Positions 1 to 9,585 are shown, counted from the stretch's first letter. The stretch: DNA of 64,000 nt from an uncultured Campylobacterales bacterium (GCA_947503785.1 CANNFB010000002.1:186001-250000), one strand, 5' to 3'. Notes: generated by a model from the letters alone, not told the origin. Numbers and translations: made by a program.

Positions 1-237
1 AATGATATTAATTATAAAGTTAAACACTCAAGAGAATTCTTAGAAGCAGGACATCACGTTAAGTTTAGAGTATTTTTAAGAGGTAGAGAAATGGCAAATC
101 CAAAAGCAGGTATTGATGTACTTAAAAGAGTATGGCCAATGGTTGAAGATTTAGCTGTTATGGATAAAGAACCTAAACTAGAAGGAAGATACGTAAATAT
201 GATGGCTCTTCCTAAAAAAGACGAAAACCATAAATAA
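1..237 (+). CDS. infC: Translation initiation factor IF-3, C-terminal part
   Basis: Frame 1 is open from the left edge to TAA at 235-237 and gives 78 residues. They match the IF-3 C-terminal domain: a KVKHSREFL helix, then [14 protein letters not shown], the segment that binds the 30S subunit. IF-3 keeps the 30S subunit free of 50S and checks the start codon in the cytoplasm. The infC-rpmI-rplT order downstream is the usual bacterial arrangement and supports the call. The N-terminal domain and start lie outside the window. Confidence 0.93.
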   Translation, partial: NDINYKVKHSREFLEAGHHVKFRVFLRGREMANPKAGIDVLKRVWPMVEDLAVMDKEPKLEGRYVNMMALPKKDENHK

Positions 238-238
238 A

Positions 239-266
239 AAAGAAGAGAACCTACTCTCTCTTCTTT
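239..266 (+). terminator. Hairpin after infC
   Basis: Perfect 10-bp inverted repeat, AAAGAAGAGA at 239-248 and TCTCTTCTTT at 257-266, with an 8-nt loop, starting right behind the infC stop. The T-rich right arm is suggestive but no long T run follows. It may only partly terminate, since rpmI and rplT follow on the same strand. Confidence 0.5.
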
Positions 267-308
267 AACTATCAATCCTATTTAAACATAATTTAATAAA
301 AATTTAAG

Positions 309-314
309 TATAAT
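309..314 (+). promoter_or_regulatory. -10 box upstream of rpmI
   Basis: TATAAT at 309-314, preceded by AAG, sits 54 nt before the rpmI ATG and after the infC hairpin. It fits the Campylobacterota vegetative promoter, which relies mainly on the -10 box. It suggests rpmI-rplT can be transcribed apart from infC. Confidence 0.5.
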
Positions 315-367
315 CCAAGACTTTTTCATTTCTATATGAAATTGCAAATTTAAAAAAGGATTTTTCA

Positions 368-565
368 ATGCCTAAGATGAAAACTAATAGTGGCGCTTTA
401 AAGAGATTTAAAATAAAGAAAAATGGTTCTATTAAAAGAGGATCAGCTTTTAGAAGTCACATCTTAACTAAAATGTCTCAAAAGAGAAAAAGAAACCTTA
501 GAGGACCACAAACTGTTGCAGCTGTGGATTCAACTAGAGTTAAAAGAATGTTAAACAAAGCGTAA
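368..565 (+). CDS. rpmI: 50S ribosomal protein L35
   Basis: The 65-residue, very basic protein starts [15 protein letters not shown] and contains the L35 signature around [19 protein letters not shown]. Length is normal for the family. L35 binds 23S rRNA in the large subunit. An AAAAAAGGA ribosome site lies just before the ATG. It sits between infC and rplT, as in most bacteria. Confidence 0.97.
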   Translation: MPKMKTNSGALKRFKIKKNGSIKRGSAFRSHILTKMSQKRKRNLRGPQTVAAVDSTRVKRMLNKA

Positions 566-632
566 TCATTTAATTTAAAATGATTTTTTAGTCCCTCCAC
601 AAATTGTGGAAAAGTTCAACAAATATTGTTGA
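564..632 (+). promoter_or_regulatory. Three hairpins between rpmI and rplT
   Basis: The 109-nt rpmI-rplT gap holds three short stem-loops. AATCATTT (564-571) pairs with AAATGATT (578-585) and runs into T584-589. CCACA/TGTGG lie at 597-609. TCAACA/TGTTGA lie at 616-632. The first resembles a weak terminator or attenuator overlapping the rpmI stop. All are visible in sequence; a role in L20 autogenous control is an inference from how this operon behaves in other bacteria. Confidence 0.4.
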
Positions 633-674
633 CACCTTATTATTTTTTAAAATAATGGTAAAGAAAGGAAAGAC

Positions 675-1031
675 ATGCCTAGAGTTAAAACTGGTGTAGT
701 TAGAAGAAGAAGACATAAGAAAGTATTAAAAGCGGCTAAAGGATTCTACAGTGGTAGAAGAAAACACTTTAGAAAAGCGAAAGAACAATTAGAACACTCA
801 TTAGTGTACGCATACAGAGATAGAAGACAGAAAAAAAGAGATATTAGAAAGCTTTGGATTGTAAGAATCAATGCTGCTTGTAGATTAAATGATATCAACT
901 ATTCTAGATTCATGAACGGATTAAAAATAGCTGGAATTACTTTAGATAGAAAAATCTTAGCTGATATGGCAATGAATGATTACACATCATTTGTATCATT
1001 AGTTAATTCTTCAAAAGATGCATTAAAATAA
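675..1031 (+). CDS. rplT: 50S ribosomal protein L20
   Basis: 118 residues, the normal length. The N-terminal basic extension [19 protein letters not shown] and the following [16 protein letters not shown] are diagnostic of L20, an early large-subunit assembly protein that binds 23S rRNA. In other bacteria L20 also represses its own operon. AAGAAAGGAAAGAC precedes the ATG. It ends the infC-rpmI-rplT group, and a strong terminator follows. Confidence 0.97.
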   Translation: MPRVKTGVVRRRRHKKVLKAAKGFYSGRRKHFRKAKEQLEHSLVYAYRDRRQKKRDIRKLWIVRINAACRLNDINYSRFMNGLKIAGITLDRKILADMAMNDYTSFVSLVNSSKDALK

Positions 1032-1046
1032 TAAATTTGCAAAAAT

Positions 1047-1086
1047 AAAAAAGGGATTGAAGTTTTTCTTCAATCCCTTTTTTTAT
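1047..1086 (+). terminator. Terminator of the rplT operon
   Basis: AAGGGATTGAAG pairs with CTTCAATCCCTT across a TTTTT loop and is followed by a run of T. This is a classic Rho-independent terminator between rplT and the convergent rhodanese gene. The A-rich left flank would let it act on the minus strand too. Confidence 0.85.
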
Positions 1087-1106
1087 GCCTAGACTAAAGA
1101 TTATTT

Positions 1107-2303
1107 CTAGTCTAAAGGCTCATTAACTTCAATCTTACAATCATTTCCTTTACAGTCAATATTTGCATCAAAATAAAATATTTCACTAATATCTAGTTTT
1201 GCATCTTTTAATTTAGCCCATGCTTCAATAGATCTTCCACCTGCAGTACAATTAAATACTATAGTTTTATTTTTAGGAAGTTTAGCTAATAACTCACCCG
1301 CTTTAAAATTTGCAGCTTCAATATTAACAGCACCATTTAAATGTCCTAGTTTAAACTCATCAGCAGCTGTTACATCTACAATTTGAACATATTCTGGAAC
1401 CTTCTTATCTAAAAGAAGTTTTTTAAACCATTCTCCATCAACAGAACCTTCATCAACACCTAATTTTAATCCATTATTACTAAATAATTTTTTCTTAACT
1501 TCATTTTTTATTTCAGTTTTTTTAGATTGTGCAGTTGTTGGTAAATTTTCTTTTTTCCAAGCTGGAAGTCCAGCAGAGTAAACTGATACATTTTTATAAT
1601 CTAATGATATAAGTTTATTGGCAACTATATGTGATTTAGCACATTTATATCCACCACAAAAAACTATGATTTTTTCATCTTTATTAATAGGAAATCTTCC
1701 TATATATTTATCTAGTTTTGTATCAGGGATTGAAATTGCTCCAGGAACTGTTTCTTGTAAAAACTTTTTATATGGTCTTGCATCTACAATTAAAGCAGAG
1801 TTATTTTCATATGCAGATTTTAAAACTACTGAACTAACTTCTTTATAGCTTTTATTAATCCACTCAGGTTCACCTGCTGGATAAACTTTCACATTTGTAA
1901 AACCTTTTTTTATAAGCATTCCAGCAACTTTAGGACTTTTGGCACATTTATATCCACCACAATAAATAATCAATTCTTTATCTTTTGGTATATCTTTTAA
2001 TAAAGTAATATATTCATCAAATTTTGTATCTGGAATATTTATACTAGAAGGAATTGTGCTCTTCTTGTACTTAGCTTCAGGTCTTGCATCAATTAAGATT
2101 GCTTTTGCGCTACTTCTAGTACCTTTTCCAATTACTTTTTTCACATAGTTAAAATCAACACTATTTAAATTATACTTATTGATTAATGATTGAACTTTTG
2201 GGCTTGCCTTATTGATAAGTTTAGTATCACTTGTATTAGCCAAAGAACCTGTTGTTAATAACCCTGCCATTGCAATACTTGCTAAAAATTTACTTGTTTT
2301 CAT
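1107..2303 (-). CDS. Periplasmic triple-rhodanese protein
   Basis: 398 residues with a signal peptide (about 1-22, ending SLA). Three rhodanese domains follow at about 65-150, 165-250 and 300-395. Domains 1 and 2 share a two-cysteine loop CGGYKCAKS (Cys115/Cys120 and Cys216/Cys221). Domain 3 has the more usual single-cysteine loop CTAGGRS (Cys352). Rhodaneses carry sulfane sulfur as a cysteine persulfide. The gene follows an SQR-family flavoprotein and overlaps the preceding small membrane gene by 14 nt, so a role in taking sulfane sulfur from sulfide oxidation in the periplasm is likely but inferred. The acceptor is unknown. Extra cysteines near the C-terminus (Cys384, Cys389) are unexplained. 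Confidence 0.85.
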   Translation of the reverse strand: MKTSKFLASIAMAGLLTTGSLANTSDTKLINKASPKVQSLINKYNLNSVDFNYVKKVIGKGTRSSAKAILIDARPEAKYKKSTIPSSINIPDTKFDEYITLLKDIPKDKELIIYCGGYKCAKSPKVAGMLIKKGFTNVKVYPAGEPEWINKSYKEVSSVVLKSAYENNSALIVDARPYKKFLQETVPGAISIPDTKLDKYIGRFPINKDEKIIVFCGGYKCAKSHIVANKLISLDYKNVSVYSAGLPAWKKENLPTTAQSKKTEIKNEVKKKLFSNNGLKLGVDEGSVDGEWFKKLLLDKKVPEYVQIVDVTAADEFKLGHLNGAVNIEAANFKAGELLAKLPKNKTIVFNCTAGGRSIEAWAKLKDAKLDISEIFYFDANIDCKGNDCKIEVNEPLD

Positions 2304-2541
2304 TTTTCTCCCTTTTGAATAATCTTCTTCTATTAAAAAGTTTTATTATACCTCTGGGTATGCACAGAAATATGTATATTATTAAAGTAAATATTATAGG
2401 ATGAAAAGCTCCAAACCCATATGCTCCAGAAGCAGGTAAATTTTTTATTTGTTGAAGAGGATATTCTAAAAATTCTTTGTAATGTATACCAATAGTAAGT
2501 ACAATTAAAATACTTACTATTAAAAGTAATTCTTTTTTCAT
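2290..2541 (-). CDS. Small two-helix membrane protein
   Basis: 83 residues with hydrophobic helices at about 4-19 and 47-65 and a basic C-terminus (RRRLFKRE). I do not recognise the family. It lies 18 nt behind the SQR-like gene and its 3' end overlaps the start of the triple-rhodanese gene by 14 nt, so the three are almost certainly cotranscribed. A role as membrane anchor or partner for the sulfur enzymes is only a guess from position. Confidence 0.65.
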   Translation of the reverse strand: MKKELLLIVSILIVLTIGIHYKEFLEYPLQQIKNLPASGAYGFGAFHPIIFTLIIYIFLCIPRGIIKLFNRRRLFKREKNENK

Positions 2542-2559
2542 TTAATAATCAAGTAAAGA

Positions 2560-4029
2560 CTATGCTTTACCTGATAACATTCCATATTGTGTCATTGGTT
2601 TTAGCATATAAACTTTTAATAACCACCAAATATATCTTTCTTGAGTAGGATCTAGAGGGAAAGAAGGTGTTGGTTTTTTTGTCCAGTTAAACTCAGCTAA
2701 CATAACTTTTCCAATATCAGTAATCAAAGGACAAACTGTATAACCAGCATACTTAGCACTTAACTCTTTACCTTCCATAGCAGAAATCAAGTTATCAACT
2801 AATACTTTATATTGTTTTCTTACACTTCCTCCAGTTTTACCCATAGGAACAGCTGCGATATCACCTAATGAAAAAATGTTTTTATATTTAACATGTTGAA
2901 GACTCTCTTTATTAACAGGAACCCAACCTTTTCCTGAACCAACAGCTGACTTACCAATTACATCTGGTGCTTTCATAGGAGGAGTTAAATGCATAAAATC
3001 AAAAGGAACTTCAACTTCTTGATGCTTAGTAATCATAGAATATTCTTCTAAGTCTTCATCATATGGACCTTTTTCGTCCCATCTTTTATCAAAAATTGCT
3101 GTTTTATTTTGAATATCTACAGCTGTTAAGTTATGCTTATAATTCCATTTAAAACCTCTTGCTTCAAATTGTTTTAAAATAGCCTCATGATATTCTTTAA
3201 CACCAAACATACTATTACCATTTGGATAGAAAGTTAACTCTGCATTATCTCTAGCCCCTGCCTCTACTAATCTAGAATGAGTTAAGTTCATAATTTTCTT
3301 TGGAGCTCCACCACATTTAATAGCGGTATTAGGATGAGTAAAAATACCTTTTACTTTATTTCCATTTTTAGCTTTCTCTATAAATTTCTGCATTTGATTC
3401 CAAGTTTCAACAGCAGTATCAATATTATAAATAGAAGTAACTCCCGAATCACCAAAAACTTTTAATATTTTTGAAGCATCACCAGCAGTATAGGCATCTC
3501 CTACTTCTTCTAATCCTTTAATTTTTCCATAGTCTAAAGTAAGTCCCGCAGCAATTACTAAGAAATCATAAGAAATTGTTTCCCCAGAACCTAATACTAC
3601 TTTATTTGCATCAGGATTAAATTCAACAGCTCTATCTTTTATAAGTTTTACACCAGCTGGTAAAAAATCCTTAGTTTCATAATCAACATCTGATTTTTCA
3701 TATATTCCAGAAGCAATTAATGTTGTTCCAGCTTGGTAAGAAACTGATTTAGGATTAGGTTCAATAACAGTAATATCTGGTGTTGCTAAAGTACTAGCTA
3801 ATCTAGCAGCTGTTGACATACCAGCTAAGCCTCCACCAATGATTAAAATTTTACCTTTTGCTTCACTAGCTTGTGCAACAGTTGCAGCTTGCGATTCAGT
3901 TGTTCCACCCATTAAATATGCAGCAGAACCAAGGCCAGCTAATTTAAAAGCTTCTCTTCTTGAAATTCCAATTTTTTTTACTTCTGCATCAACTAGTTCT
4001 AATGCTTCATCTAATTCATTTTTTGCCAT
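2560..4029 (-). CDS. Sulfide:quinone oxidoreductase-family flavoprotein
   Basis: 489 residues from the ATG at 4029. That start is preferred over the upstream in-frame ATG at 4074 because AAAGGAAG lies just before it. A twin-arginine segment SRREAFK (Arg24-Arg25) and a hydrophobic stretch form a Tat-like signal, though its Phe is one place later than the consensus. An FAD-binding GGGLAG fold starts near residue 61. The protein has only two cysteines, Cys239 in CGGAPKK and Cys433 in CPLITD, matching the redox-active pair of SQR enzymes. SQR oxidises sulfide to sulfane sulfur and passes electrons to quinone; flavocytochrome c sulfide dehydrogenase is the alternative. The rhodanese downstream supports sulfide oxidation. 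The exact SQR type is not resolved. Confidence 0.82.
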   Translation of the reverse strand: MAKNELDEALELVDAEVKKIGISRREAFKLAGLGSAAYLMGGTTESQAATVAQASEAKGKILIIGGGLAGMSTAARLASTLATPDITVIEPNPKSVSYQAGTTLIASGIYEKSDVDYETKDFLPAGVKLIKDRAVEFNPDANKVVLGSGETISYDFLVIAAGLTLDYGKIKGLEEVGDAYTAGDASKILKVFGDSGVTSIYNIDTAVETWNQMQKFIEKAKNGNKVKGIFTHPNTAIKCGGAPKKIMNLTHSRLVEAGARDNAELTFYPNGNSMFGVKEYHEAILKQFEARGFKWNYKHNLTAVDIQNKTAIFDKRWDEKGPYDEDLEEYSMITKHQEVEVPFDFMHLTPPMKAPDVIGKSAVGSGKGWVPVNKESLQHVKYKNIFSLGDIAAVPMGKTGGSVRKQYKVLVDNLISAMEGKELSAKYAGYTVCPLITDIGKVMLAEFNWTKKPTPSFPLDPTQERYIWWLLKVYMLKPMTQYGMLSGKA

Positions 4030-4119
4030 ATGACTTCCTTTTAGATTATCTATTCTATACTTATAGGATATCAAAAAACAGATAACAAGAAACTTTTATA
4101 TGGCTTAATTTAAGTGATA

Positions 4120-4722
4120 TTAATTATTAGCTTTTCTTATAATATTTAGAGCTCTTTGATACTCTTCTTTATTATTTAAATTGATAAACTCATCATCATC
4201 AGGGAAATCTATATATTTAGTATTGTTATTTTTAAGGAGATAGTTAACTTTATGGATATCTTCTGCTAACATTTTATCTATAAATTTTACTAAACTTGTG
4301 GAGAAAACACCACATAAGTTATGAGTTCTTTGTGTTCTTGCAACACAAATATCATTATCTTTTGAGTTATTAAGCAGTTCTATTATTGAATCAATTGAAA
4401 CTAAAGGCGTATCAACTGTAATAACAAATATTTTTTCTGCTTGTATTGTTTGTAAAATAGTTTGTAGAGCAACAATTGGCGAGAATATTTCATCTTTGTC
4501 AAGAATTAAATATTTATCTTTATTAAAAGAAAAATCAAATTTATCTACTTTAGAAGATAAATATATATCTTTAAAATTGTTTTTAAGTTTATCATATTGA
4601 TATTGAGTTAGTGAAGAAGATGTAGAAAAAGGAAGAAGGGATTTATCTTCTCCCATTCTTGAGCTTCTACCTCCACATAAAATCACACAAGGGATTTTTG
4701 AGAGAATAGAAGATTTAGACAT
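4120..4722 (-). CDS. mobA: Molybdenum cofactor guanylyltransferase
   Basis: 200 residues, the expected size. The N-terminal nucleotide-binding loop LCGGRSSRMGEDKSLLP is the MobA signature, and VDTPLVS near residue 95 matches the metal-binding aspartate motif. MobA joins GMP to molybdopterin to make the bis-MGD cofactor of DMSO-reductase-family enzymes such as the TorA-like protein at 35937-38345. Its ATG overlaps the leuC stop in a TAATG, so it is translationally coupled to leuC although the two functions are unrelated. Confidence 0.9.
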   Translation of the reverse strand: MSKSSILSKIPCVILCGGRSSRMGEDKSLLPFSTSSSLTQYQYDKLKNNFKDIYLSSKVDKFDFSFNKDKYLILDKDEIFSPIVALQTILQTIQAEKIFVITVDTPLVSIDSIIELLNNSKDNDICVARTQRTHNLCGVFSTSLVKFIDKMLAEDIHKVNYLLKNNNTKYIDFPDDDEFINLNNKEEYQRALNIIRKANN

Positions 4723-6002
4723 TAAAGACTTCTTGGGTCTGTAATAAATCCTGAAATTGCAGATGCTGCTGCAACTGCTGAGTTAGCAAGATAAATTTTT
4801 GAGCTTCTAGAACCCATTCTTCCAACAAAGTTTCTGTTTGTTGTAGAAATACATACTTCATTATCACCTAAAATACCCATATATCCACCTAAACATGCTC
4901 CACATGTAGGATTTGATACAACAGCACCAGCATCAACTAAGATGTCAATATATCCAGCTTTATTCGCATCTCTTAGAATTTTTTGAGTACCTGGAGTTAA
5001 AATAAGTCTAACATGACGTGCTACTTTTTTTCCTTCAAGTATTTCAGCTGCAACTTTAAAGTCAGATAATCTACCATTTGTACAAGAACCAATAAATACT
5101 TGGTCAACTTTAATATTATCTTCTACTGCTTGTGAAACACTATGACCATTTGAAGGTAAGAAAGGATAAGCAATAACTGGCTCTAATTTAGAAGTATCAA
5201 TTACAATTTCTCTACAGTAAACTGCATCATCATCTGAATAATGAATTTTAGGTTCTGCTCTTAATCCACCATTTAATTCTGCCGTTTGAGCTAAGAACTC
5301 TGCTGTAACTTCATCATAAGCAACAATACCATTTTTAGCACCTGCTTCAATTGCCATATTACATAATGAAAATCTATCATCCATTGATAAGTATTTAATT
5401 GCATCACCTGTGAATTCTAAAGCTTTATATAAAGCTCCATCAACACCTAAAATTCTAATAATTTCAAGAATTAAATCTTTTCCAGTTACATGCTCAGCAG
5501 GTTTTCCACTAAATACAACTTTAATTGATTCAGGAACTTTAAACCAGTTACCACCTGTAATCATTCCAAATGAAATGTCAGTTGAACCCATCCCTGTTGA
5601 AAATGCACCAAGTCCACCGTGAGTACATGTATGTGAATCAGCACCAATAATTACATCACCTGGTAATACTAAACCTTTTTCAGGTAATAAAGCATGTTCT
5701 ATACCCATATCTTTTTCATCAAAGAAATGTTTTAAATCATGTTTATAAGCAAAGTCTCTAGAGATTTTTGCTTGATTTGCAGATGCAATATCTTTTGCAG
5801 GAATAAAGTGATCAAGTACAATTGCAAAACCATCAGGATTTGCTAACTTTTCAAAACCACCATCTTCAAAGGCTTTAATAGAAATTGGAGTAGTAATATC
5901 ATTTCCAATTACCATATCAATTGGACTTCTTACAATTTCACCTGCAAGTACTTCTCTTCCTACATGCTCACTAAAAATTTTTTCTGTTATTGTTTGACCC
6001 AT
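4722..6002 (-). CDS. leuC: 3-isopropylmalate dehydratase large subunit
   Basis: 426 residues of the aconitase family. The [4Fe-4S] cysteines are visible in GSCTNGR and in CGACLGG, with the HTCTHGGLGAFSTGMGS segment upstream. The length fits the shorter LeuC/homoaconitase-type proteins. LeuC and LeuD isomerise 2-isopropylmalate to 3-isopropylmalate in leucine synthesis; leuD is not in this window. The gene sits 69 nt behind lspA and overlaps mobA by one base. A homoaconitase-type substrate cannot be excluded by sequence alone. Confidence 0.88.
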   Translation of the reverse strand: MGQTITEKIFSEHVGREVLAGEIVRSPIDMVIGNDITTPISIKAFEDGGFEKLANPDGFAIVLDHFIPAKDIASANQAKISRDFAYKHDLKHFFDEKDMGIEHALLPEKGLVLPGDVIIGADSHTCTHGGLGAFSTGMGSTDISFGMITGGNWFKVPESIKVVFSGKPAEHVTGKDLILEIIRILGVDGALYKALEFTGDAIKYLSMDDRFSLCNMAIEAGAKNGIVAYDEVTAEFLAQTAELNGGLRAEPKIHYSDDDAVYCREIVIDTSKLEPVIAYPFLPSNGHSVSQAVEDNIKVDQVFIGSCTNGRLSDFKVAAEILEGKKVARHVRLILTPGTQKILRDANKAGYIDILVDAGAVVSNPTCGACLGGYMGILGDNEVCISTTNRNFVGRMGSRSSKIYLANSAVAAASAISGFITDPRSL

Positions 6003-6071
6003 ATTAATCTCTTCCTATAATTTTCTTATATTTTTCGCCATTATAGCTAATTTTAATTTAAGCTCCCAAAT

Positions 6072-6545
6072 TTAGGACTTATTCTTTTTTTCTTTTCGTT
6101 CAACTTGCCACTGTTTAATTTGCATAAAAATGATAATAGCAACTGCACAATTTATGATAACATCTGCAAAATTAAATATTGCAAACTCAAAACCATAATG
6201 CCAATAAAGGTAATCTACAACGCCACCATAAGTAAATCTATCTAAAATATTAGATAAACCACCAGCAAATAGTAAAGCTATTGCTAAGTAATATTCAGTA
6301 AATACTTCTTTGTTTTTTAATAAATAAATAAAGCCACCTACAACCATTGCCAACTGAATATACTTTAAATACTCAGCAAGAAAAGCAAACATTGAGAAAG
6401 CAACTCCATAATTATATGCTAATTGTAAAGACATATATGGACCACGAACATTCCAATCGAAATGTGCAAATCCATATTTTAATAATTGATCAATGACAAA
6501 TAAAACTACAAATATTACTATTGTAAAATTTAACTTTTTTTTCAT
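6072..6545 (-). CDS. lspA: Lipoprotein signal peptidase
   Basis: 157 residues with four membrane helices, typical of signal peptidase II. Conserved motifs [28 protein letters not shown] and FNFADVIIN carry the two catalytic aspartates (in VVDY and FADV). The enzyme cleaves prolipoproteins before the lipidated cysteine in the inner membrane. Several lipoproteins are encoded in this window (27330, 30517, 53328). The start overlaps the glmM stop by 4 nt (ATGA), so the two are coupled. Confidence 0.95.
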   Translation of the reverse strand: MKKKLNFTIVIFVVLFVIDQLLKYGFAHFDWNVRGPYMSLQLAYNYGVAFSMFAFLAEYLKYIQLAMVVGGFIYLLKNKEVFTEYYLAIALLFAGGLSNILDRFTYGGVVDYLYWHYGFEFAIFNFADVIINCAVAIIIFMQIKQWQVERKEKKNKS

Positions 6546-7876
6546 AAAGCTTTTTTGAAAAATGCCTTTAATGTTTCCATTCCATCTTCAACATCTTTTT
6601 TATTTTTACCTTCTAAAAGAAGTCTAATTTTATTTTCAGTTCCTGAATATCTAATTAAATCTCTCATTCCTTTTGCTCTTAAAGGTTTTAATAATTCTTC
6701 TAAACCAGCTATTTTTTCTAAAGGTGGTTTTTCACTAACTTTCATATTATGTAAAATTTGAGGATATAATTCAAATGGGTTTAATACTTCACTAGCTTTT
6801 TTACCAGATCTTAAAATCAATGCTAATACTTGTAAAGCAGATGCTAATCCATCTCCAGTTTTTGCAACATCAGAGAAGATCACATGCCCACTTTGCTCGC
6901 CACCAAAGTTAATACCTTCTTTTTTCATTACTTCAAGAACATGTTTATCACCAACATTTGATCTATGTAATTTAATATTATCTTTGCTCAAGTAATCTTC
7001 TAAGGCTTGGTTTGACATTACAGTTGCAACACAACCTTTTCCTTGTAATAGTTTTGCATTATTTAAATATATACAAAGTGCACCTATTAGTTTATCGCCA
7101 TCAACAACTTCACCTTTTTCATCAACTACAACTAATCTATCAGCATCACCATCAAGTGCAAGACCAATATCAGCTCTATACTCTTTAACTAATTTTGCAA
7201 CACCTTCTGGATGCATAGCTCCACAGTTTTCATTAATGTTAAAACCATCTGGTTTATGATTTATTGTAATTACATCGGCACCTAATTCTTCTAAAATTGT
7301 TGGACCTACTTTATATGCAGCACCATTAGCACAATCTAGAACAATTCTTAAGCCATGTAAATTTAAATCTTTTGGAAATGAGCTTTTAATTGAAACAATA
7401 TATCTTCCAATAACATCATTGATTCTTTTAGCAGCACCGATATCTTTACCTGTTACTTGCTCATTAATCATTGCATCGTTATCATTGAAAATCTTTTCAA
7501 TTTTCTTTTCACATTCAACACCAAGTTTATCACCATGGTTATCAAAGAATTTAATTCCATTATCTTCATAAGGATTGTGTGAAGCCGAAATCATAATACC
7601 TGCATCACATCTCATACTTTCTGTTAAGTATGCAATTGCTGGTGTTGGCATTGGTCCTATTTGAATTACATCATATCCTACAGCTGTAAGACCACTAACT
7701 AATGCATTCTCAATCATATATCCACTTCTTCTAGTATCTTTCCCAACAAGAATTCTTTTTGTTGTTGAATGTTTCCTAAAATAAATACCTGCGGCTTTTG
7801 CTAATTTCAATACAGTCATTGCATCTAAAAAAGTACCAGCCTCACCTCTAACTCCATCTGTTCCGAATAGTTTCAT
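6542..7876 (-). CDS. glmM: Phosphoglucosamine mutase
   Basis: 444 residues, the usual length. The phosphoserine loop [16 protein letters not shown], the metal loop DGDADR and the phosphate-binding [10 protein letters not shown] near the C-terminus are all present. GlmM converts glucosamine-6-phosphate to glucosamine-1-phosphate for UDP-GlcNAc, feeding peptidoglycan and LPS. It is first in a minus-strand run glmM-lspA-leuC-mobA and is divergent from rpsT across an 83-nt gap. Confidence 0.96.
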   Translation of the reverse strand: MKLFGTDGVRGEAGTFLDAMTVLKLAKAAGIYFRKHSTTKRILVGKDTRRSGYMIENALVSGLTAVGYDVIQIGPMPTPAIAYLTESMRCDAGIMISASHNPYEDNGIKFFDNHGDKLGVECEKKIEKIFNDNDAMINEQVTGKDIGAAKRINDVIGRYIVSIKSSFPKDLNLHGLRIVLDCANGAAYKVGPTILEELGADVITINHKPDGFNINENCGAMHPEGVAKLVKEYRADIGLALDGDADRLVVVDEKGEVVDGDKLIGALCIYLNNAKLLQGKGCVATVMSNQALEDYLSKDNIKLHRSNVGDKHVLEVMKKEGINFGGEQSGHVIFSDVAKTGDGLASALQVLALILRSGKKASEVLNPFELYPQILHNMKVSEKPPLEKIAGLEELLKPLRAKGMRDLIRYSGTENKIRLLLEGKNKKDVEDGMETLKAFFKKAL

Positions 7877-7959
7877 TAAATCTTCCTAAAATTAAACTTG
7901 GTTTAAGTTGCTTTGGGTAACATTCTACCCTTAAAAATTTTACAAAGAGGTTAAATAAA

Positions 7960-8220
7960 ATGGCAAATCATAAATCTGCAGAAAAAAGAGCTAGACAAAC
8001 AATCGTAAAGACTGAAAGAAATAGATTCTACAAAACAAGAATCAAGAACATAACTAAAGCGGCAATCGCTGCAATCGAAGCTGCTGATAAAGAAGCTGCA
8101 ACAACTGCTGTTAAAACAGCAAACAAATATTTACACCATTGTGTATCTAAAGGTATCCTTAAAAAAGGAACTGCAGCAAGAAAAGTATCTAGATTACAAC
8201 TTGCAGTAAACGCTATATAA
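7960..8220 (+). CDS. rpsT: 30S ribosomal protein S20
   Basis: 86 residues, basic and alanine-rich. It starts [13 protein letters not shown] and contains [14 protein letters not shown], the S20 signature. It binds 16S rRNA in the small subunit. AAGAGG lies upstream of the ATG. prfA follows after 15 nt, a pairing common in Campylobacterota, so the two are probably cotranscribed. Confidence 0.97.
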   Translation: MANHKSAEKRARQTIVKTERNRFYKTRIKNITKAAIAAIEAADKEAATTAVKTANKYLHHCVSKGILKKGTAARKVSRLQLAVNAI

Positions 8221-8235
8221 TAGCTTTTAGTACAT

Positions 8236-9303
8236 ATGCTACAAGATAAACTACAGCCTTTTATTAATAGATCTGAAGAAATTAACGAATTATTAAGTTC
8301 TTCAGAAATCACTAGTGATATAAAGAGAATGACTGATCTTTCTAAAGAACAGGCAAGTATCGCTCCTGTTGTTAATAAAGCTAAAGAGTACATTCAATTA
8401 TTAGAAGATATAGAAGAGAATAAAATGCTTCTTGACGATGATGAATTGGGTGAACTTGCAAAAGAAGAGCTGAAAGACTTGGAGCCAAAAAAACCAGAAT
8501 TAGAAGAAGACATTAAGTTTTTAATGATTCCTAAAGATCCTAATGACGATAAGAATATCTATTTAGAACTTAGAGCTGGTGCTGGTGGTGATGAAGCTGC
8601 AATATTCGTAGGTGACCTTTTTAGAGGTTACTTAAGATATGCAGAAAACAATGGTTGGAAAGTTGAAATCATGAGCACTAATGATAGTGAATCAGGTGGA
8701 TACAAAGAAGTTGTAATTCTAATTAAAGGTGACCATGTATTCTCAAAATTAAAATTTGAGGGTGGTACACATAGAGTTCAAAGAGTTCCAGCTACTGAAT
8801 CACAAGGAAGAGTTCATACATCAGCAATTACAGTTGCAGTAATGCCTGAAGTTGATGATGTTGAAATTGACATTGATCCAGGTGATCTTAAAATTGATGT
8901 TATGAGAGCAAGTGGAAATGGTGGGCAATCTGTAAATACTACAGATTCTGCTGTAAGAATAACACACCTTCCATCTGGACTTGTAGTAACAAATCAAGAT
9001 CAAAAATCTCAACATAAAAATAGAGATAAAGCTATGAAAGTTTTAAAAGCTAGACTTTATGATTTAGAGATGAAAGAAAAGATGTTAAAAGAAGGTGCTG
9101 ACAGAAAAGAACAAGTTGGTACTGGAGATAGAAGTGGAAGAATTAGAACTTATAATTATCCACAAAATAGAATAAGTGATCACAGAATTAATTTAACTCT
9201 GTATCGTTTAGACTATATTATGAATGACGGTTTATTTGATGAAGTAATTGATCCTCTTATTACTGATCATCAATCTAAACTAATTGAGGCTAATGGATTA
9301 TAA
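8236..9303 (+). CDS. prfA: Peptide chain release factor 1
   Basis: 355 residues. The GGQ motif in [16 protein letters not shown] is the catalytic loop for peptidyl-tRNA hydrolysis. [14 protein letters not shown] carries the P-A-T tripeptide that recognises UAG/UAA and separates RF1 from RF2. It lies directly behind rpsT and ends inside its own terminator. Confidence 0.97.
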   Translation: MLQDKLQPFINRSEEINELLSSSEITSDIKRMTDLSKEQASIAPVVNKAKEYIQLLEDIEENKMLLDDDELGELAKEELKDLEPKKPELEEDIKFLMIPKDPNDDKNIYLELRAGAGGDEAAIFVGDLFRGYLRYAENNGWKVEIMSTNDSESGGYKEVVILIKGDHVFSKLKFEGGTHRVQRVPATESQGRVHTSAITVAVMPEVDDVEIDIDPGDLKIDVMRASGNGGQSVNTTDSAVRITHLPSGLVVTNQDQKSQHKNRDKAMKVLKARLYDLEMKEKMLKEGADRKEQVGTGDRSGRIRTYNYPQNRISDHRINLTLYRLDYIMNDGLFDEVIDPLITDHQSKLIEANGL

Positions 9304-9323
9304 AATCCATTAGTTTTCTTTTT
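9290..9323 (+). terminator. Terminator of rpsT-prfA
   Basis: Perfect 10-bp stem, CTAATGGATT (9290-9299) with AATCCATTAG (9304-9313), closed by the prfA stop region ATAA and followed by TTTTCTTTTT. The stem includes the last prfA codons. Confidence 0.85.
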
Positions 9324-9336
9324 AAACTATTTAACA

Positions 9337-9522
9337 ATGCTAAAATTAAATCAAACATATACTCACTATAAAAATAAAGAATCCTACATCACAATAAATT
9401 TTTGTAAAATCCAAGAAAATGATATTTGGGTAAAAGCAGTAATTTATAAACCCGCTGATTGCGAAGAATTATTTGTAAGAGAATATAAAGAGTTTGAAGA
9501 AAAGTTCATACTAAAACCTTAA
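9337..9522 (+). CDS. DUF1653-like small protein
   Basis: 61 residues. The YTHYKNKESY start, the central strand-rich part and the ending FVREYKEFEEKF resemble the DUF1653 fold (YxHYKN ... WVRPxxMF). The function of that family is unknown. It lies after the prfA terminator with only 13 nt from the end of that terminator to its ATG, so its own promoter is not obvious and readthrough may supply it. Moderate confidence that it is a real gene. Confidence 0.6.
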   Translation: MLKLNQTYTHYKNKESYITINFCKIQENDIWVKAVIYKPADCEELFVREYKEFEEKFILKP

Positions 9523-9552
9523 CTTCCCTTCCCTTTTTACTATAATTTCCAA

Positions 9553-9585
9553 TGTAATCAAATTGTAACCAAGTCATATTAGAAT
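9553..9585 (+). promoter_or_regulatory. Pho-box-like promoter of pstS
   Basis: Direct repeat TGTAATC (9553-9559) and TGTAACC (9564-9570), 11 bp apart start to start, then 9 nt, then TAGAAT (9580-9585) as -10. The 11-bp spacing is that of PhoB-family binding sites, which replace the -35 box. The same layout recurs at 10729-10761 before pstC. Confidence 0.75.

Noticed and set aside
1618-1848. 76-codon open frame on the plus strand
   Set aside because: Antisense to the triple-rhodanese gene; no ribosome site or recognised motif.
8028-8393. 121-codon open frame on the minus strand
   Set aside because: It runs antisense across rpsT and the start of prfA, both certain genes, and has no motif.
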